From JANWLD01 sp036276695 (GTDB lineage Bacteria; Patescibacteriota; Saccharimonadia; Saccharimonadales; 2-12-FULL-41-12), in NCBI GenBank assembly GCA_036276695.1, contig DASUOI010000006.1:1-31861 (forward strand): a DNA stretch of 31,861 nucleotides, in the 5' to 3' direction. The stretch's first letter is position 1, and every line of letters starts with the position of its first letter. The notes under the pieces were generated by a model. That model did not search any database and had not been told where the DNA came from. It was given only the letters and a program-made list of their open reading frames with translations. Positions 6,586 through 15,400 of this stretch are shown here, in pieces. The translations under genes and the position numbers were made by a program.

Positions 6586-6980
6586 TGAGCTTTTCCCGGG
6601 CAAAATTAGCCGATAAAACCGTAGATCTAATGAGCACGGAAGATGAAAAAACCCTAGCTAAAAAACTAGCGGCATACCTGATAGAGACCGGAAAGACAAG
6701 CGAGCTTAATTCCCTGTCAAGGGATATAATGCAGGCCAGAAAAAGCCGCGACGGTATTGTGGAGCTGACTGCTATTTCAGCTCATAAGCTATCTGACGAG
6801 CAAATTAAAGCTATAGAGAAGACAGTTATTCAGATGAGCCCCAACGCTAAGGAAGTTATTGTTAATGAAAGAATTGATGGAGCTGTCGTAGGCGGAGTGC
6901 GGTTGGAGTTTGCCAACCACTTGCTTGATCTTAGCGTGAGCGCGAAATTAAATAAGCTGAAACAACTAACTACTAATTAA
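6585..6980 (+). CDS. atpH: F1 ATP synthase subunit delta, short form
   Basis: Position between atpF and atpA and the C-terminal half identify this as delta (OSCP), which joins the b stalk to the top of F1. The end of the protein has the family pattern KEVIVNERIDGAVVGGVRLEFANHLLDLSVSAKL split here into NERIDGAVVGGVRLEF and LLDLSVSAKLNKLK. At 131 residues it is about 45 shorter than the usual 175-180, with the loss in the N-terminal helical domain that binds the N-termini of alpha. No upstream in-frame start exists, because the gene overlaps atpF by one base. This is a reduced but probably functional subunit. Confidence 0.88.
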   Translation: MSFSRAKLADKTVDLMSTEDEKTLAKKLAAYLIETGKTSELNSLSRDIMQARKSRDGIVELTAISAHKLSDEQIKAIEKTVIQMSPNAKEVIVNERIDGAVVGGVRLEFANHLLDLSVSAKLNKLKQLTTN

Positions 6981-6993
6981 GGAGAAGACATAA

Positions 6994-8529
6994 ATGAGCG
7001 AGATTTCAGTCAAAGAACTATCAGAAGACATCAGGAAAGCTATAGAAGAGCTAAAGAGCTCTCAGGAAATTGAAAATGTCGGGGTAGTTACCCGCAGTGC
7101 TGATGGAATCGCCTGGATTTACGGCTTGCGCTCATGCGGAGCCAACGAAGTCGTAGAAATAGAAGGAAGAAACGGTGAAATGATACAAGCTTTTGCCCTT
7201 AACCTTCAGGAAAACGAAATTGGAGCGGTACTTCTAGGCGACGAAAATAAAATCGGCGCTGGGGCAAGAGTCCGACTAACCGGTAAAGTACAACAAATTC
7301 CTGTCGGGCCTGAGCTTATTGGCCGCGTGGTAGACCCTCTTGGCCGCCCACTGGACGATAAAGGGCCGATCAAGACTAAGCAATTCGGCAATATTGAGCA
7401 GTCGGCGCCAGGCGTACTTGATAGAAAAAGCGTTCACGAACCGTTGATGACCGGAATTACAGCCATTGATGCAATGGTTCCTATTGGTCGCGGACAGAGA
7501 GAGCTTATCATCGGCGACAGGCAGACCGGAAAGACTGCCGTAGCGGTGGATACCATGATCAACCAGCACAGGCAGAAAACCGGGGTTATAAATATTTACG
7601 TGGCTATCGGGCAAAAGCTTTCCAAGGTTGCCAGAATGGTTGCTCGTCTTCAAAGAGAAGGTGTCATGGACCAGACGATTGTTGTCGCCACTTCCCCTTC
7701 AGACCCTGCCAGCCTTCAATTCATAGCTCCTTACGCAGGGACAGCTATCGGTGAATATTTCCGCGACAACAAACAGCATGCACTAATTGTCTACGATGAT
7801 TTAAGCAAGCACGCTAACGCCTATCGACAGATGAGCCTTTTATTGCGTCGCCCACCAGGCCGAGAAGCTTTTCCTGGCGACGTGTTCTACCTTCATTCCA
7901 GACTGCTTGAAAGATCGGCTAAATTGTCTGACAAATTAGGCGCCGGCAGCTTGACGGCCTTGCCTATAATCGAAACACAGGCTGGGGACGTCAGTGCATT
8001 TATCCCCACGAACGTTATTTCTATAACAGATGGCCAGATTTTCCTTGAAACTAACTTGTTCCACCAGGGTATCAGGCCGGCTATTTCCGTAGGCTTGTCG
8101 GTTTCCCGAGTGGGTGGTTCCGCACAAACCAAGGCCGTTAAAAGCGTTGCTGGAGACTTGCGTTTGAGCCTAGCCCAGTTCCGTGAGCTTGCGGCTTTCG
8201 CTCAGTTTTCTACCGACCTTGATGCAGAGACAAAGCAGCGAATTGAGCGAGGCCAAAGATTAACCGAGCTGTTAAAACAGCCCCAATATTCGCCCTATTC
8301 AGTTTGGGAGCAGACTGCCATGCTAATGGCCGCTACTGAAGGAGCATTCGATATAGTACCTGTTAAAAGTATTCACAAAGCGCTGGATGCTTTATTAGAC
8401 GAGTTAAACCGCAAGCACAAGAAAGATATGGAGAAGCTTAACCAAGGCGACAAACCAGACGACAAGCTTAAAAAAGCTATCTTGGATGCGGCGAAAAACG
8501 TAGCAAAGGATTACAAAGAGAGTAAATAG
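6994..8529 (+). CDS. atpA: F1 ATP synthase subunit alpha
   Basis: Alpha forms the non-catalytic nucleotide sites of the hexamer. The 511 residues are full length. The beta-barrel domain has IGRVVDPLGRPLD (109-121), the P-loop is GDRQTGKT (174-181), and ISVGLSVSRVGGSAQ contains the SxSRVGG arginine finger that reaches into the catalytic site on beta. The C-terminal helical domain ends in a lysine-rich tail slightly longer than usual. A strong Shine-Dalgarno (AGGAG) precedes the ATG. Confidence 0.98.
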   Translation: MSEISVKELSEDIRKAIEELKSSQEIENVGVVTRSADGIAWIYGLRSCGANEVVEIEGRNGEMIQAFALNLQENEIGAVLLGDENKIGAGARVRLTGKVQQIPVGPELIGRVVDPLGRPLDDKGPIKTKQFGNIEQSAPGVLDRKSVHEPLMTGITAIDAMVPIGRGQRELIIGDRQTGKTAVAVDTMINQHRQKTGVINIYVAIGQKLSKVARMVARLQREGVMDQTIVVATSPSDPASLQFIAPYAGTAIGEYFRDNKQHALIVYDDLSKHANAYRQMSLLLRRPPGREAFPGDVFYLHSRLLERSAKLSDKLGAGSLTALPIIETQAGDVSAFIPTNVISITDGQIFLETNLFHQGIRPAISVGLSVSRVGGSAQTKAVKSVAGDLRLSLAQFRELAAFAQFSTDLDAETKQRIERGQRLTELLKQPQYSPYSVWEQTAMLMAATEGAFDIVPVKSIHKALDALLDELNRKHKKDMEKLNQGDKPDDKLKKAILDAAKNVAKDYKESK

Positions 8530-8532
8530 AAG

Positions 8533-9432
8533 ATGGCAAATACCACGGCCCTAAAGCGACGCATAGGCAGCGTAAAAAATACCAGGCAGATTACTAAAGC
8601 CATGGAGCTGGTCGCTGCCAGCAAAATGAAAAAAGCACAGGGGCAGGCTTTGGCTACCAGAGAATATCGGGAAAGCGCCAAAGGAATACTGGGCCGGCTA
8701 AGTACGGTTTCAGATGTTTCCTTAAACCGGATGTTTTTAACCCGGCCTATTAAAGAACAGCTATTGATTATAATTACCAGCGACTTAGGTCTGGCCGGTG
8801 GTTACGACGGTAATGTCATCAAAGAAGTAATCAAAAGAATTGAAGAAAACGACAAAAAAAAGATCAAAACTAATCTTGTTGCCATAGGCCGTAAGGGCGG
8901 ACAATTCTTCTCAAGGGTAAAAGGCTTGAATATAGCCAGCGCGTATTCTATGTTCAGCCAAGATCCGTCGCCAGCGGACATCCGGCCGATTATCCTTGGC
9001 GCTATCAAGCAGTATGAGGATAAGGAAATAGACCAGGCCAGCATCATATACACAAAGTTCATTTCCAATATAAAGCAAGAGGTAAAATCAATCGATGTAT
9101 TACCCGCCAAACTTGACGCTATAAGCAGCGAAGAAAATGATCATGATAAGAAAACCGTTTCCGAGCTTGAAGTAGCTATTTTCGAGCCGAACATAGATGA
9201 GATAGTCGAAGACGCAGTTTTGCGCCTTATAGAAGTCCAGTTGTGGCAGGCTGTTTTAGAAGCGCTTGCCAGCGAGTATTCAATGAGGATGGTAGCTATG
9301 AAGAACGCGTCAGACAACGCGAACGACATCATAGACGACCTGACCCTGGAATATAATACAGCCCGGCAAGCCTCGATTACCCAGGAAATTGCTGAGATTG
9401 TCGGCGGAGCTGAAGCGGTTAAACAAACTTAA
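8533..9432 (+). CDS. atpG: F1 ATP synthase subunit gamma
   Basis: Gamma is the central rotor shaft. The N-terminal helix LKRRIGSVKNTRQITKAMELVAASK is split as LKRRIGSVKNTRQITKAM and ELVAASKMKKAQ, both near consensus. The central Rossmann-like domain begins with LLIIITSDLGLAGGYDGNV. The C-terminal helix has EYSMRMVAMKNASDNANDI and LEYNTARQASITQEI, the most conserved part of the family. Length (299) is normal. It begins 3 bp after the atpA stop. Confidence 0.97.
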   Translation: MANTTALKRRIGSVKNTRQITKAMELVAASKMKKAQGQALATREYRESAKGILGRLSTVSDVSLNRMFLTRPIKEQLLIIITSDLGLAGGYDGNVIKEVIKRIEENDKKKIKTNLVAIGRKGGQFFSRVKGLNIASAYSMFSQDPSPADIRPIILGAIKQYEDKEIDQASIIYTKFISNIKQEVKSIDVLPAKLDAISSEENDHDKKTVSELEVAIFEPNIDEIVEDAVLRLIEVQLWQAVLEALASEYSMRMVAMKNASDNANDIIDDLTLEYNTARQASITQEIAEIVGGAEAVKQT

Positions 9433-9454
9433 ATGGTAAGTAAAGGAGTAAATT

Positions 9455-10840
9455 ATGGCGATAGCAAATAAAACTAAATCAAAAGAAGGTAAAATCAGCC
9501 AAATTGTCGGCGTGGTGGTAGATGTGGAATTCAGCGAAGGTAACTTGCCGGCAGTTAATGATGCGTTGAAGATTAAAACTGACTCAGGTGATCTTCTTTT
9601 CGAAGTCTCGGGACACTTAAGTGAAACCGGAGTCCGGGCAATCGCCCTTGGCTCAACCGAAGGGCTGAAGCGCGGAACAAGCGTGGAGAATACCGGCCAG
9701 CCTATACAGATGCCTGTTGGTAAAGATACCCTCGGCCGGATGTTCAACGTCATCGGCGAGCCGATCGATGGCAAGGCCGGGACTTTCAGCAAAAAAGCAT
9801 CAATTCATCGCACCCCTCCCCCACTTAGCGAACAATCCGATAAAGTAGAGATACTGGAAACAGGAATCAAAATCATTGACCTGATAGCCCCTATCGCTAA
9901 AGGTGGTAAAGTCGGGTTATTCGGTGGCGCTGGCGTTGGCAAGACAGTGCTTATCCAGGAACTTATAAACAACATTGCTAAATTCCATAGTGGTAATTCG
10001 GTTTTTGCCGGGGTTGGCGAACGTACCCGCGAAGGAAATGACCTTTACCATGAAATGCAGGATTCCGGCGTTATAGACAAAACCAGCCTTGTGTTCGGCC
10101 AGATGAATGAACCGCCTGGAGCCCGTCTTCGCGTTGGCCTGTCCGGGTTGACTATTGCAGAGAATTTCCGCGATGAGGGCAAAGACGTGCTGCTTTTCAT
10201 AGACAATATATTCCGTTTTACACAGGCCGGAAGCGAAGTGTCAGCTTTACTGGGGCGCTTACCTAGCGCCGTTGGTTATCAGCCTAACCTGGCTCAGGAA
10301 ATGGGTGCTTTACAGGAAAGGATTACCTCTACTAAGACTGGTTCGGTTACATCCGTGCAGGCCGTATTCGTTCCGGCGGATGACTTTACCGACCCTGCTC
10401 CGGCAACAGCTTTCGCTCACCTTGACTCAACTATATCTTTAAGCCGTGCGTTGACTGAGCTTGGGCTTTATCCGGCTGTCGATCCTCTAGACAGCTCTTC
10501 TACCCTGCTTGATCCTGAAATCGTCGGCGAAGACCACTATAACGTAGCGCGTGAAGTCCAGCGTATTTTGCAGCGGTATAAAGACTTGCAGGATATTATT
10601 GCTATTTTGGGCATGGAAGAACTTTCAGAAGAAGACAAGCAAACCGTTTCCCGCGCCCGGAGAATCCAGAGGTTCCTAACCCAGCCTTTCTTCGTAGCAG
10701 AACAGTTTACTGGTAACAAAGGCCAATATGTTTCGTTGAAAGATACTATATCCGGATTTAAAGAAATCCTTGACGGTAAACATGATAAAAAGCCGGAAAG
10801 TGCGTTTTACATGAAAGGCGGAATCAAGGAAGTCAAATGA
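9455..10840 (+). CDS. atpD: F1 ATP synthase subunit beta (catalytic)
   Basis: Beta carries the catalytic sites. The 461 residues include the P-loop GGAGVGKT (157-164), GERTREGNDLYHEM with the catalytic glutamate, the Walker B strand VLLFIDNIFRFTQAGSEVS, the DELSEED-type segment as EELSEEDKQTV near residue 390, and the usual LDSSSTLLDP loop. A Shine-Dalgarno AGGAG lies 8 nt before the ATG. The gene ends in TGA and is followed by an exceptional 138-bp gap filled by a palindrome, unlike the rest of this tightly packed operon. Confidence 0.98.
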   Translation: MAIANKTKSKEGKISQIVGVVVDVEFSEGNLPAVNDALKIKTDSGDLLFEVSGHLSETGVRAIALGSTEGLKRGTSVENTGQPIQMPVGKDTLGRMFNVIGEPIDGKAGTFSKKASIHRTPPPLSEQSDKVEILETGIKIIDLIAPIAKGGKVGLFGGAGVGKTVLIQELINNIAKFHSGNSVFAGVGERTREGNDLYHEMQDSGVIDKTSLVFGQMNEPPGARLRVGLSGLTIAENFRDEGKDVLLFIDNIFRFTQAGSEVSALLGRLPSAVGYQPNLAQEMGALQERITSTKTGSVTSVQAVFVPADDFTDPAPATAFAHLDSTISLSRALTELGLYPAVDPLDSSSTLLDPEIVGEDHYNVAREVQRILQRYKDLQDIIAILGMEELSEEDKQTVSRARRIQRFLTQPFFVAEQFTGNKGQYVSLKDTISGFKEILDGKHDKKPESAFYMKGGIKEVK

Positions 10841-10844
10841 TGAT

Positions 10845-10966
10845 AAGATTTCCTAAAATGCACACTTCGGGCGAAACCTTGCGCTTCGCATTCACAGTAC
10901 CGCAAAGTACTGCTCATTTGCTATGCTCAGATTTCATCCCGAATTGCACTATTTTAGAAAAATCTT
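10845..10966. repeat. Long imperfect palindrome (~122 nt) between atpD and atpC
   Basis: The left arm (10845-10900) and the reverse complement of the right arm (10907-10966) align over their whole length. Matching blocks from the outside in are AAGATTT, CTAAAAT, TTCGGG, GAAA, GC and a perfect tip stem CAGTAC with loop CGCAAA and GTACTG. It starts 4 bp after the atpD stop and ends just before the atpC Shine-Dalgarno, so it fills the gap. There is no T-tract, so it is not a standard terminator. The tip and flanks resemble the palindrome at 23205-23300, which suggests a repeat family (MITE/REP-like) or an RNA processing or attenuation structure. Confidence 0.8.
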
Positions 10967-10978
10967 CAGGAGAACTCT

Positions 10979-11410
10979 GTGATTAGATTGAAGCTTATAA
11001 CTCTGCATGGAGTGCATTTTGACGATGAGGTGCATGAAGCGGTAATTCCGACCAAGGCCGGCGACATTGCCATCTACGGCGGGCATGCTCCGCTTTTAAG
11101 CGTTGCAGCCCCCGGACTAGTAGCTATTCGCAAAGAAAAAAGCGTCAAGGATATTGATCGGGAATTTGTAGCTATTTACGGAGGCACCGTAGAGGTGCTG
11201 AACAACGAGATACAAGTTCTGGTAGACGAAGTAGATACTTCGGACGATATATCTGAAGCAGAGGCCGAAAAAGCTCTCAAACGTGCCCAGGAACTTCGTG
11301 GTAAAGCAAGTGATGCCCACTCACTGGCTGAAGCGCAGCAAATGATAGATAGAAGCACGGTTCGCTTGCAACTTGCAGGTCTTAAAAAACGCCACAAACA
11401 AAAATATTAA
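10979..11410 (+). CDS. atpC: F1 ATP synthase subunit epsilon
   Basis: Epsilon sits at the base of the central stalk and couples rotation to the c-ring, with its C-terminal helices acting as a brake. The N-terminal beta-sandwich has ITLHGVHFDDEVHEAVIPTK, GDIAIYGGHAPLLSVAAPG and FVAIYGGTVEVLNNEIQVL in family order (residues about 6-85). The C-terminal two-helix domain is present and charged (length 143). The start is GTG at 10979, preceded at 6 nt by AGGAG. It is separated from atpD by the long palindrome, so its expression relative to the other subunits may be set at RNA level. Confidence 0.93.
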   Translation: MIRLKLITLHGVHFDDEVHEAVIPTKAGDIAIYGGHAPLLSVAAPGLVAIRKEKSVKDIDREFVAIYGGTVEVLNNEIQVLVDEVDTSDDISEAEAEKALKRAQELRGKASDAHSLAEAQQMIDRSTVRLQLAGLKKRHKQKY

Positions 11411-11419
11411 ATAGAAGCT

Positions 11420-11471
11420 TGATTTCCACTTTCCAAAAGAGTATAGTTTGTCTTTGGTTTGTGAAAAATCA
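11420..11471 (+). other. Imperfect hairpin after atpC
   Basis: TGATTT (11420-11425) pairs with AAATCA (11466-11471), CAC with GTG, and CCAAAAGA with TCTTTGG (one bulged A), giving a ~52-nt stem-loop shortly after the atpC stop. No real T-tract follows, so it could be a weak terminator or a stabilising 3' structure of the atp mRNA. It does not share the GTAC tip of the other two palindromes. Confidence 0.4.
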
Positions 11472-11572
11472 GATATAAATTTTAGAAAAAGATAAGGGAG
11501 AGTGTCACATTGACTGAGACTGGCGCGGAGGTTTTTTATGTTCAAGAAAAATTTGAAAAAGGAGAACAGCAA

Positions 11573-12496
11573 ATGAGGAATCCTTTGGCGGAAACTGACT
11601 TGGGTCCGGAAAATCAGGGTGCAATTGGTCCTACGGTTAGCGGGGATCAAGAGCGCAGCCTAATAAAAGAGACTGGCCAGCCAGAATATCATAAACCGCC
11701 GACAAATGTTTTTATATGCGTAGACGGCAGAATCTTTCTACTTGCCCCTGAAGCTGAGCATGGTCAAGCTCATCCTCAGACCGCCGGTGGAATAACTACT
11801 ACTGTGTCGAGCGCGAACATGATGACAGAAGATGATCCTGCACCATTAAGCGAGCAAACCAAAGGCGCGGTGATAAAAGCCACAAAATCCGGGCTTTTAG
11901 TTGTTGAGCATGGGGATGAAGCCGCCGAAGAAGGTGGTTGCGGCGCGCGAGCAATGCAAAGAAATACCTTTGGTTTTGTCTCTGAAAAGCCGGAAATTAT
12001 TGTACCCACAGTAATGACTATTGCGGAGCTAACCGGCTTAACGGATCTCAGGCTTTCTGCGAATGGAGCTAATAAACCTATTATCGGACAAAAAGACTTG
12101 TTAAAGATTCTTGAACAAGCAGGAACAGTAGCTGGTCACGACGAAAGCTGGGATGTATCTCCGGCTGAACAGGTAGAAATATCTAGAAGAAACGGCGGGC
12201 AATATGTGATTTGCCAAGGACTGCACCTAGAGGGTTTAGCTGTTGCTACTACTGCCGAAGGCCAAGTTTTCGACAATCAGCAATACAGCCGCGACCACAA
12301 ACATCCAGAAACGAATGAACCGATTCAGGCTTTTGCCGCTGCTTTCGGAGAGTTGAAAAAAGCCATTTTCCGTATTGAGGATCAAAACGGCGGCAGCGAA
12401 TTAACCGCAGCAAAGAAAACGCTCGGTGCATTTGCTTTTAATATAGGCACCTTTAAAATGCTTAAAAACGACAGGTTAAAAACAGTAGTTTATTAA
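11573..12496 (+). CDS. Carbonic-anhydrase-like protein (zeta/cadmium-type motif pattern)
   Basis: I start this protein at the ATG at 11573 because GGAG lies 8 nt upstream. The more distant in-frame TTG at 11510 falls in a TTGACT that looks like a -35 box. The protein has 307 residues, no signal peptide and no membrane helix. ICVDGR (Cys49, Asp51, Arg53) has the CxDxR metal and catalytic dyad pattern of beta-class carbonic anhydrases. LVVEHGDEAAEEGGCGAR supplies His113 and Cys123, spaced ten residues as remembered for zeta (cadmium) carbonic anhydrase (Cys263, His315, Cys325 in the diatom enzyme) instead of the His-x2-Cys of beta enzymes. The remaining part (ICQGLHLEGLAVATT, GAFAFNIGTFK) I cannot match. 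The function, CO2/bicarbonate interconversion, is inferred from the motifs. Its stop interlocks with that of the convergent helicase gene. Confidence 0.5.
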   Translation: MRNPLAETDLGPENQGAIGPTVSGDQERSLIKETGQPEYHKPPTNVFICVDGRIFLLAPEAEHGQAHPQTAGGITTTVSSANMMTEDDPAPLSEQTKGAVIKATKSGLLVVEHGDEAAEEGGCGARAMQRNTFGFVSEKPEIIVPTVMTIAELTGLTDLRLSANGANKPIIGQKDLLKILEQAGTVAGHDESWDVSPAEQVEISRRNGGQYVICQGLHLEGLAVATTAEGQVFDNQQYSRDHKHPETNEPIQAFAAAFGELKKAIFRIEDQNGGSELTAAKKTLGAFAFNIGTFKMLKNDRLKTVVY

Positions 12497-15400
12497 ATTT
12501 TATTTTTCAGCAAATCTTCTTCAAACTGCTTGATTCCTGTGAGATTCTTCGGGTATTTGCTTGTATCAGGAAAATCCAGGTTATTTATGTGAGTCCACAC
12601 TGCGCTTATGAGGGTGGCGAAACGAGTAATCTCGTCCGGGTCAAAAGCTAAAACCAGCTCATCAGTCAGCTTGCCTTGTTCATCAACCTCGATGAACTCG
12701 ATTGATCCGGAGTTGACTGTAAGCCTTTTTCCGAAGGACGCGGAATTTTCTACCAAGAGCTTATAAAAAAGCAATTGCTGTCGGTATTTGTGCAGTTTTA
12801 TTTTTTCGTATTCGTCCCTGGCCTTCCATGATTTAGCTGGTTTTCCTGTCTTGAAGTCGGCAACAAATGCTGAGCCGCTTTCGTCAAAGCTTAATTTATC
12901 TATCTTTCCGCTTAAATTAGCACCGTTAACAACCACTCCTTCGTTATTGAAGCCTCGCTCAATCTTGTCCGTTATAGACAAGGTGTCTTTCTTTTGTTTT
13001 AAATAAACTTCCAAGGCGTCACGACCCCTTAGGTTGAGTTTTTTCGCGTCAGATTTCTTCAGGTATTTTCGCTTTAGCTGTCCGCTGAAATAATCTTGGA
13101 CTTTTCCAATGGACGGTAATTTGCCGCTATCAACAAGCTGAGCGTGGGCCCACTGCAGGGTTTTATGTACGGAATCGCCATAAGCCGCTGAAGGCGACAT
13201 AGCCTCAGGGAACCTTAGCAGATTATGTGTAAAGAAATATTCAGGTCCGCCATCTTTAACATCCAGAAAGTTATTCAGATGGGTCACGCTAAGCTTATAA
13301 TTTTCTAAAATAGGTTCTAGCAGAGTTTTTTTGTCTGCGATAATCTGCCTGAAGCGATACGACCAATCCGTTGCAAGTATTTCTTTTGCCTGTGGTGTTG
13401 CTGGCTTTTCGACCTTCTTAGGTTCTATATTATTTTCAAGAAAGCTGAGTATTGGCGAAGGCTTGTTATCCAAGCTATGCGTGTAGCCTGTCATATACAG
13501 CGTATGCCTAGCCCGGGTCATGGCAACGAATAAAAGCCTCAGTTTGTCGTTGTCTTCGCTTCCCGCCGGTTCTATGGGTAAATTTCTTGGCAGAGATAGC
13601 CTAGAAGATTGACTACGAGCTGTAGGCCCCCAAACTTCGTCCTGGGCATTTATTATAAATACCGAGCCGAACTCCAAGCCTTTGGCTTTATATGCGGTCA
13701 TAACCTGTACCGCATTGGCGGCCTGGGTATGCGGGTTTGTATCAACTACTTTTAAGCTCGCCGACATGTAAAGCTCGCTAAATTCAACCAAATCTTTTAC
13801 ATATAGCGTGCGGTTTGGTTTCCACTGCCTGAGGCGCTGTCTTAATGTAGATAGCTGGCCTAAAAGCACCAAGTAAATATCTGTCGAGCGTTCATAGTTA
13901 TCTTTATTAAAGTAGTAATCCCTCATAGGCGAGATAAACTTTTGTTTTTTGCCTTCCGTCTGTGTGCCTATGAGCTCGTCGAGTATGTACTCCATGGGTT
14001 CAAGCGTGCTTTTTTTTGCCAAACTAACGAACCAAGCAGTGATTTCTCGTAAATTTTTATCATTGCTTTTAGGCAGGACATCCAGCCAGTGTTTGTGTTT
14101 GTCGTAACAATCGATGCTGGTTTTAACCAGCTCATCTGAGGGTACGCCCCAAAAATCATATGCGAGCACCTGGCTGATGAAAACATCTACATCATCTTGG
14201 CGATTTTCCGCTATGGCCACTACCAACTCCGACATGGTTATCAGCTGTTTGACTATAGGTGCTTCCAGTATGTTTTCCCGCCTTTCATAAGCAACTGGAA
14301 TTTTTTTGTTGCCAAGATAAGGCATCAATCTTTCTAAATATTTATGCCGCGGCGCGATAACCGCTATTTCTTCAGGCTTTGCGCCGTCATTGATAAGCTC
14401 GTAAATCCGCTCTGCAATCCAATCATACTGAGCGAGTTCACTAGAAAAAGACAAATGCTCTATTACGTCGGTCTTATGCTTTATCTGGGCCGATAGCTGT
14501 TTGCCTGCACTAGGCACTACCTCTTCTAGGCGGTCGGTAATCTGGGCTGATATGAAGGAACTGTTTTTCAAGATATTGCTATTAGAGCGATAATTTTCGT
14601 CCAAGGTTATCAACTTAGGCTCGTCGTACATGCCAAAAAAAGCAGCCATGTTAGATACTTCCGCCCCTTGAAAAGCGTATATGGCTTGGTCGTCATCGCC
14701 GACCGCCATTATGTTGGGCCGGTTCTCATGCACCGGGTTGCTGCCTAAGCAAGCTAGCATCCTTAGTTGAGCTTTGTTGGTGTCCTGGAATTCGTCTACT
14801 AACACGTATTGATAACGCTCCTGCAGGTTAAGGCGCAGCTCATCATTGTTTTCCATGGCGTGAACCGTTTCTACTACCATATCGTCAAAGTCGTATAGAC
14901 CCTGCTCGGCCATGCTATCAAGCATTTTCTGGTAGACATCTGCCAAGGCATACATTTTGCGAATGTTCATCCCTCCGTCTTTAAATATGAACTTGTTATC
15001 GGAATCTTTCTTGCACCACTTGTCGCGCCAAGCGGTTATAGGTTTGGCATAGCGACCGTCCGAGTCGGTTTTTTCTATTGCTTGCTGCAGCTCAAACGCA
15101 CATTCATCAGCTAGGCCGGGAAAACCGAAATGTCTTTCGTTCTTGCTGTGTTTTTTTATGCTGGAAAGTAAATTCAAATAACTGCTCAGCTGCTTAGCCG
15201 AGGGTGTTGTTGCAAAAGTTTCTGCTAAATCACCCGCCAGCGCGTTAATGAATTCCTGATTAGCGTTTATTATCTTACGCAACTCTTCAGGAGCTAAACC
15301 GTTTTGCTTGAGCTGGCTGATAGCATCCATGGTATTTTTTAAAAAAATAAATTGGTCGCCTACTTTAGTACTGAGTGGGTCGCTGTGCGGAAGATCCTCG

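Noticed and set aside
10951..10962. 12-bp direct repeat ATTTTAGAAAAA before atpC and again at 11479-11490
   Set aside because: It is AT-rich and short, and the first copy is explained by the palindrome arm. It is probably chance.
11510..11572. TTG start giving the carbonic-anhydrase-like protein 21 extra residues
   Set aside because: The ATG at 11573 has a GGAG at 8 nt. The TTG sits in a TTGACT better read as a -35 box.
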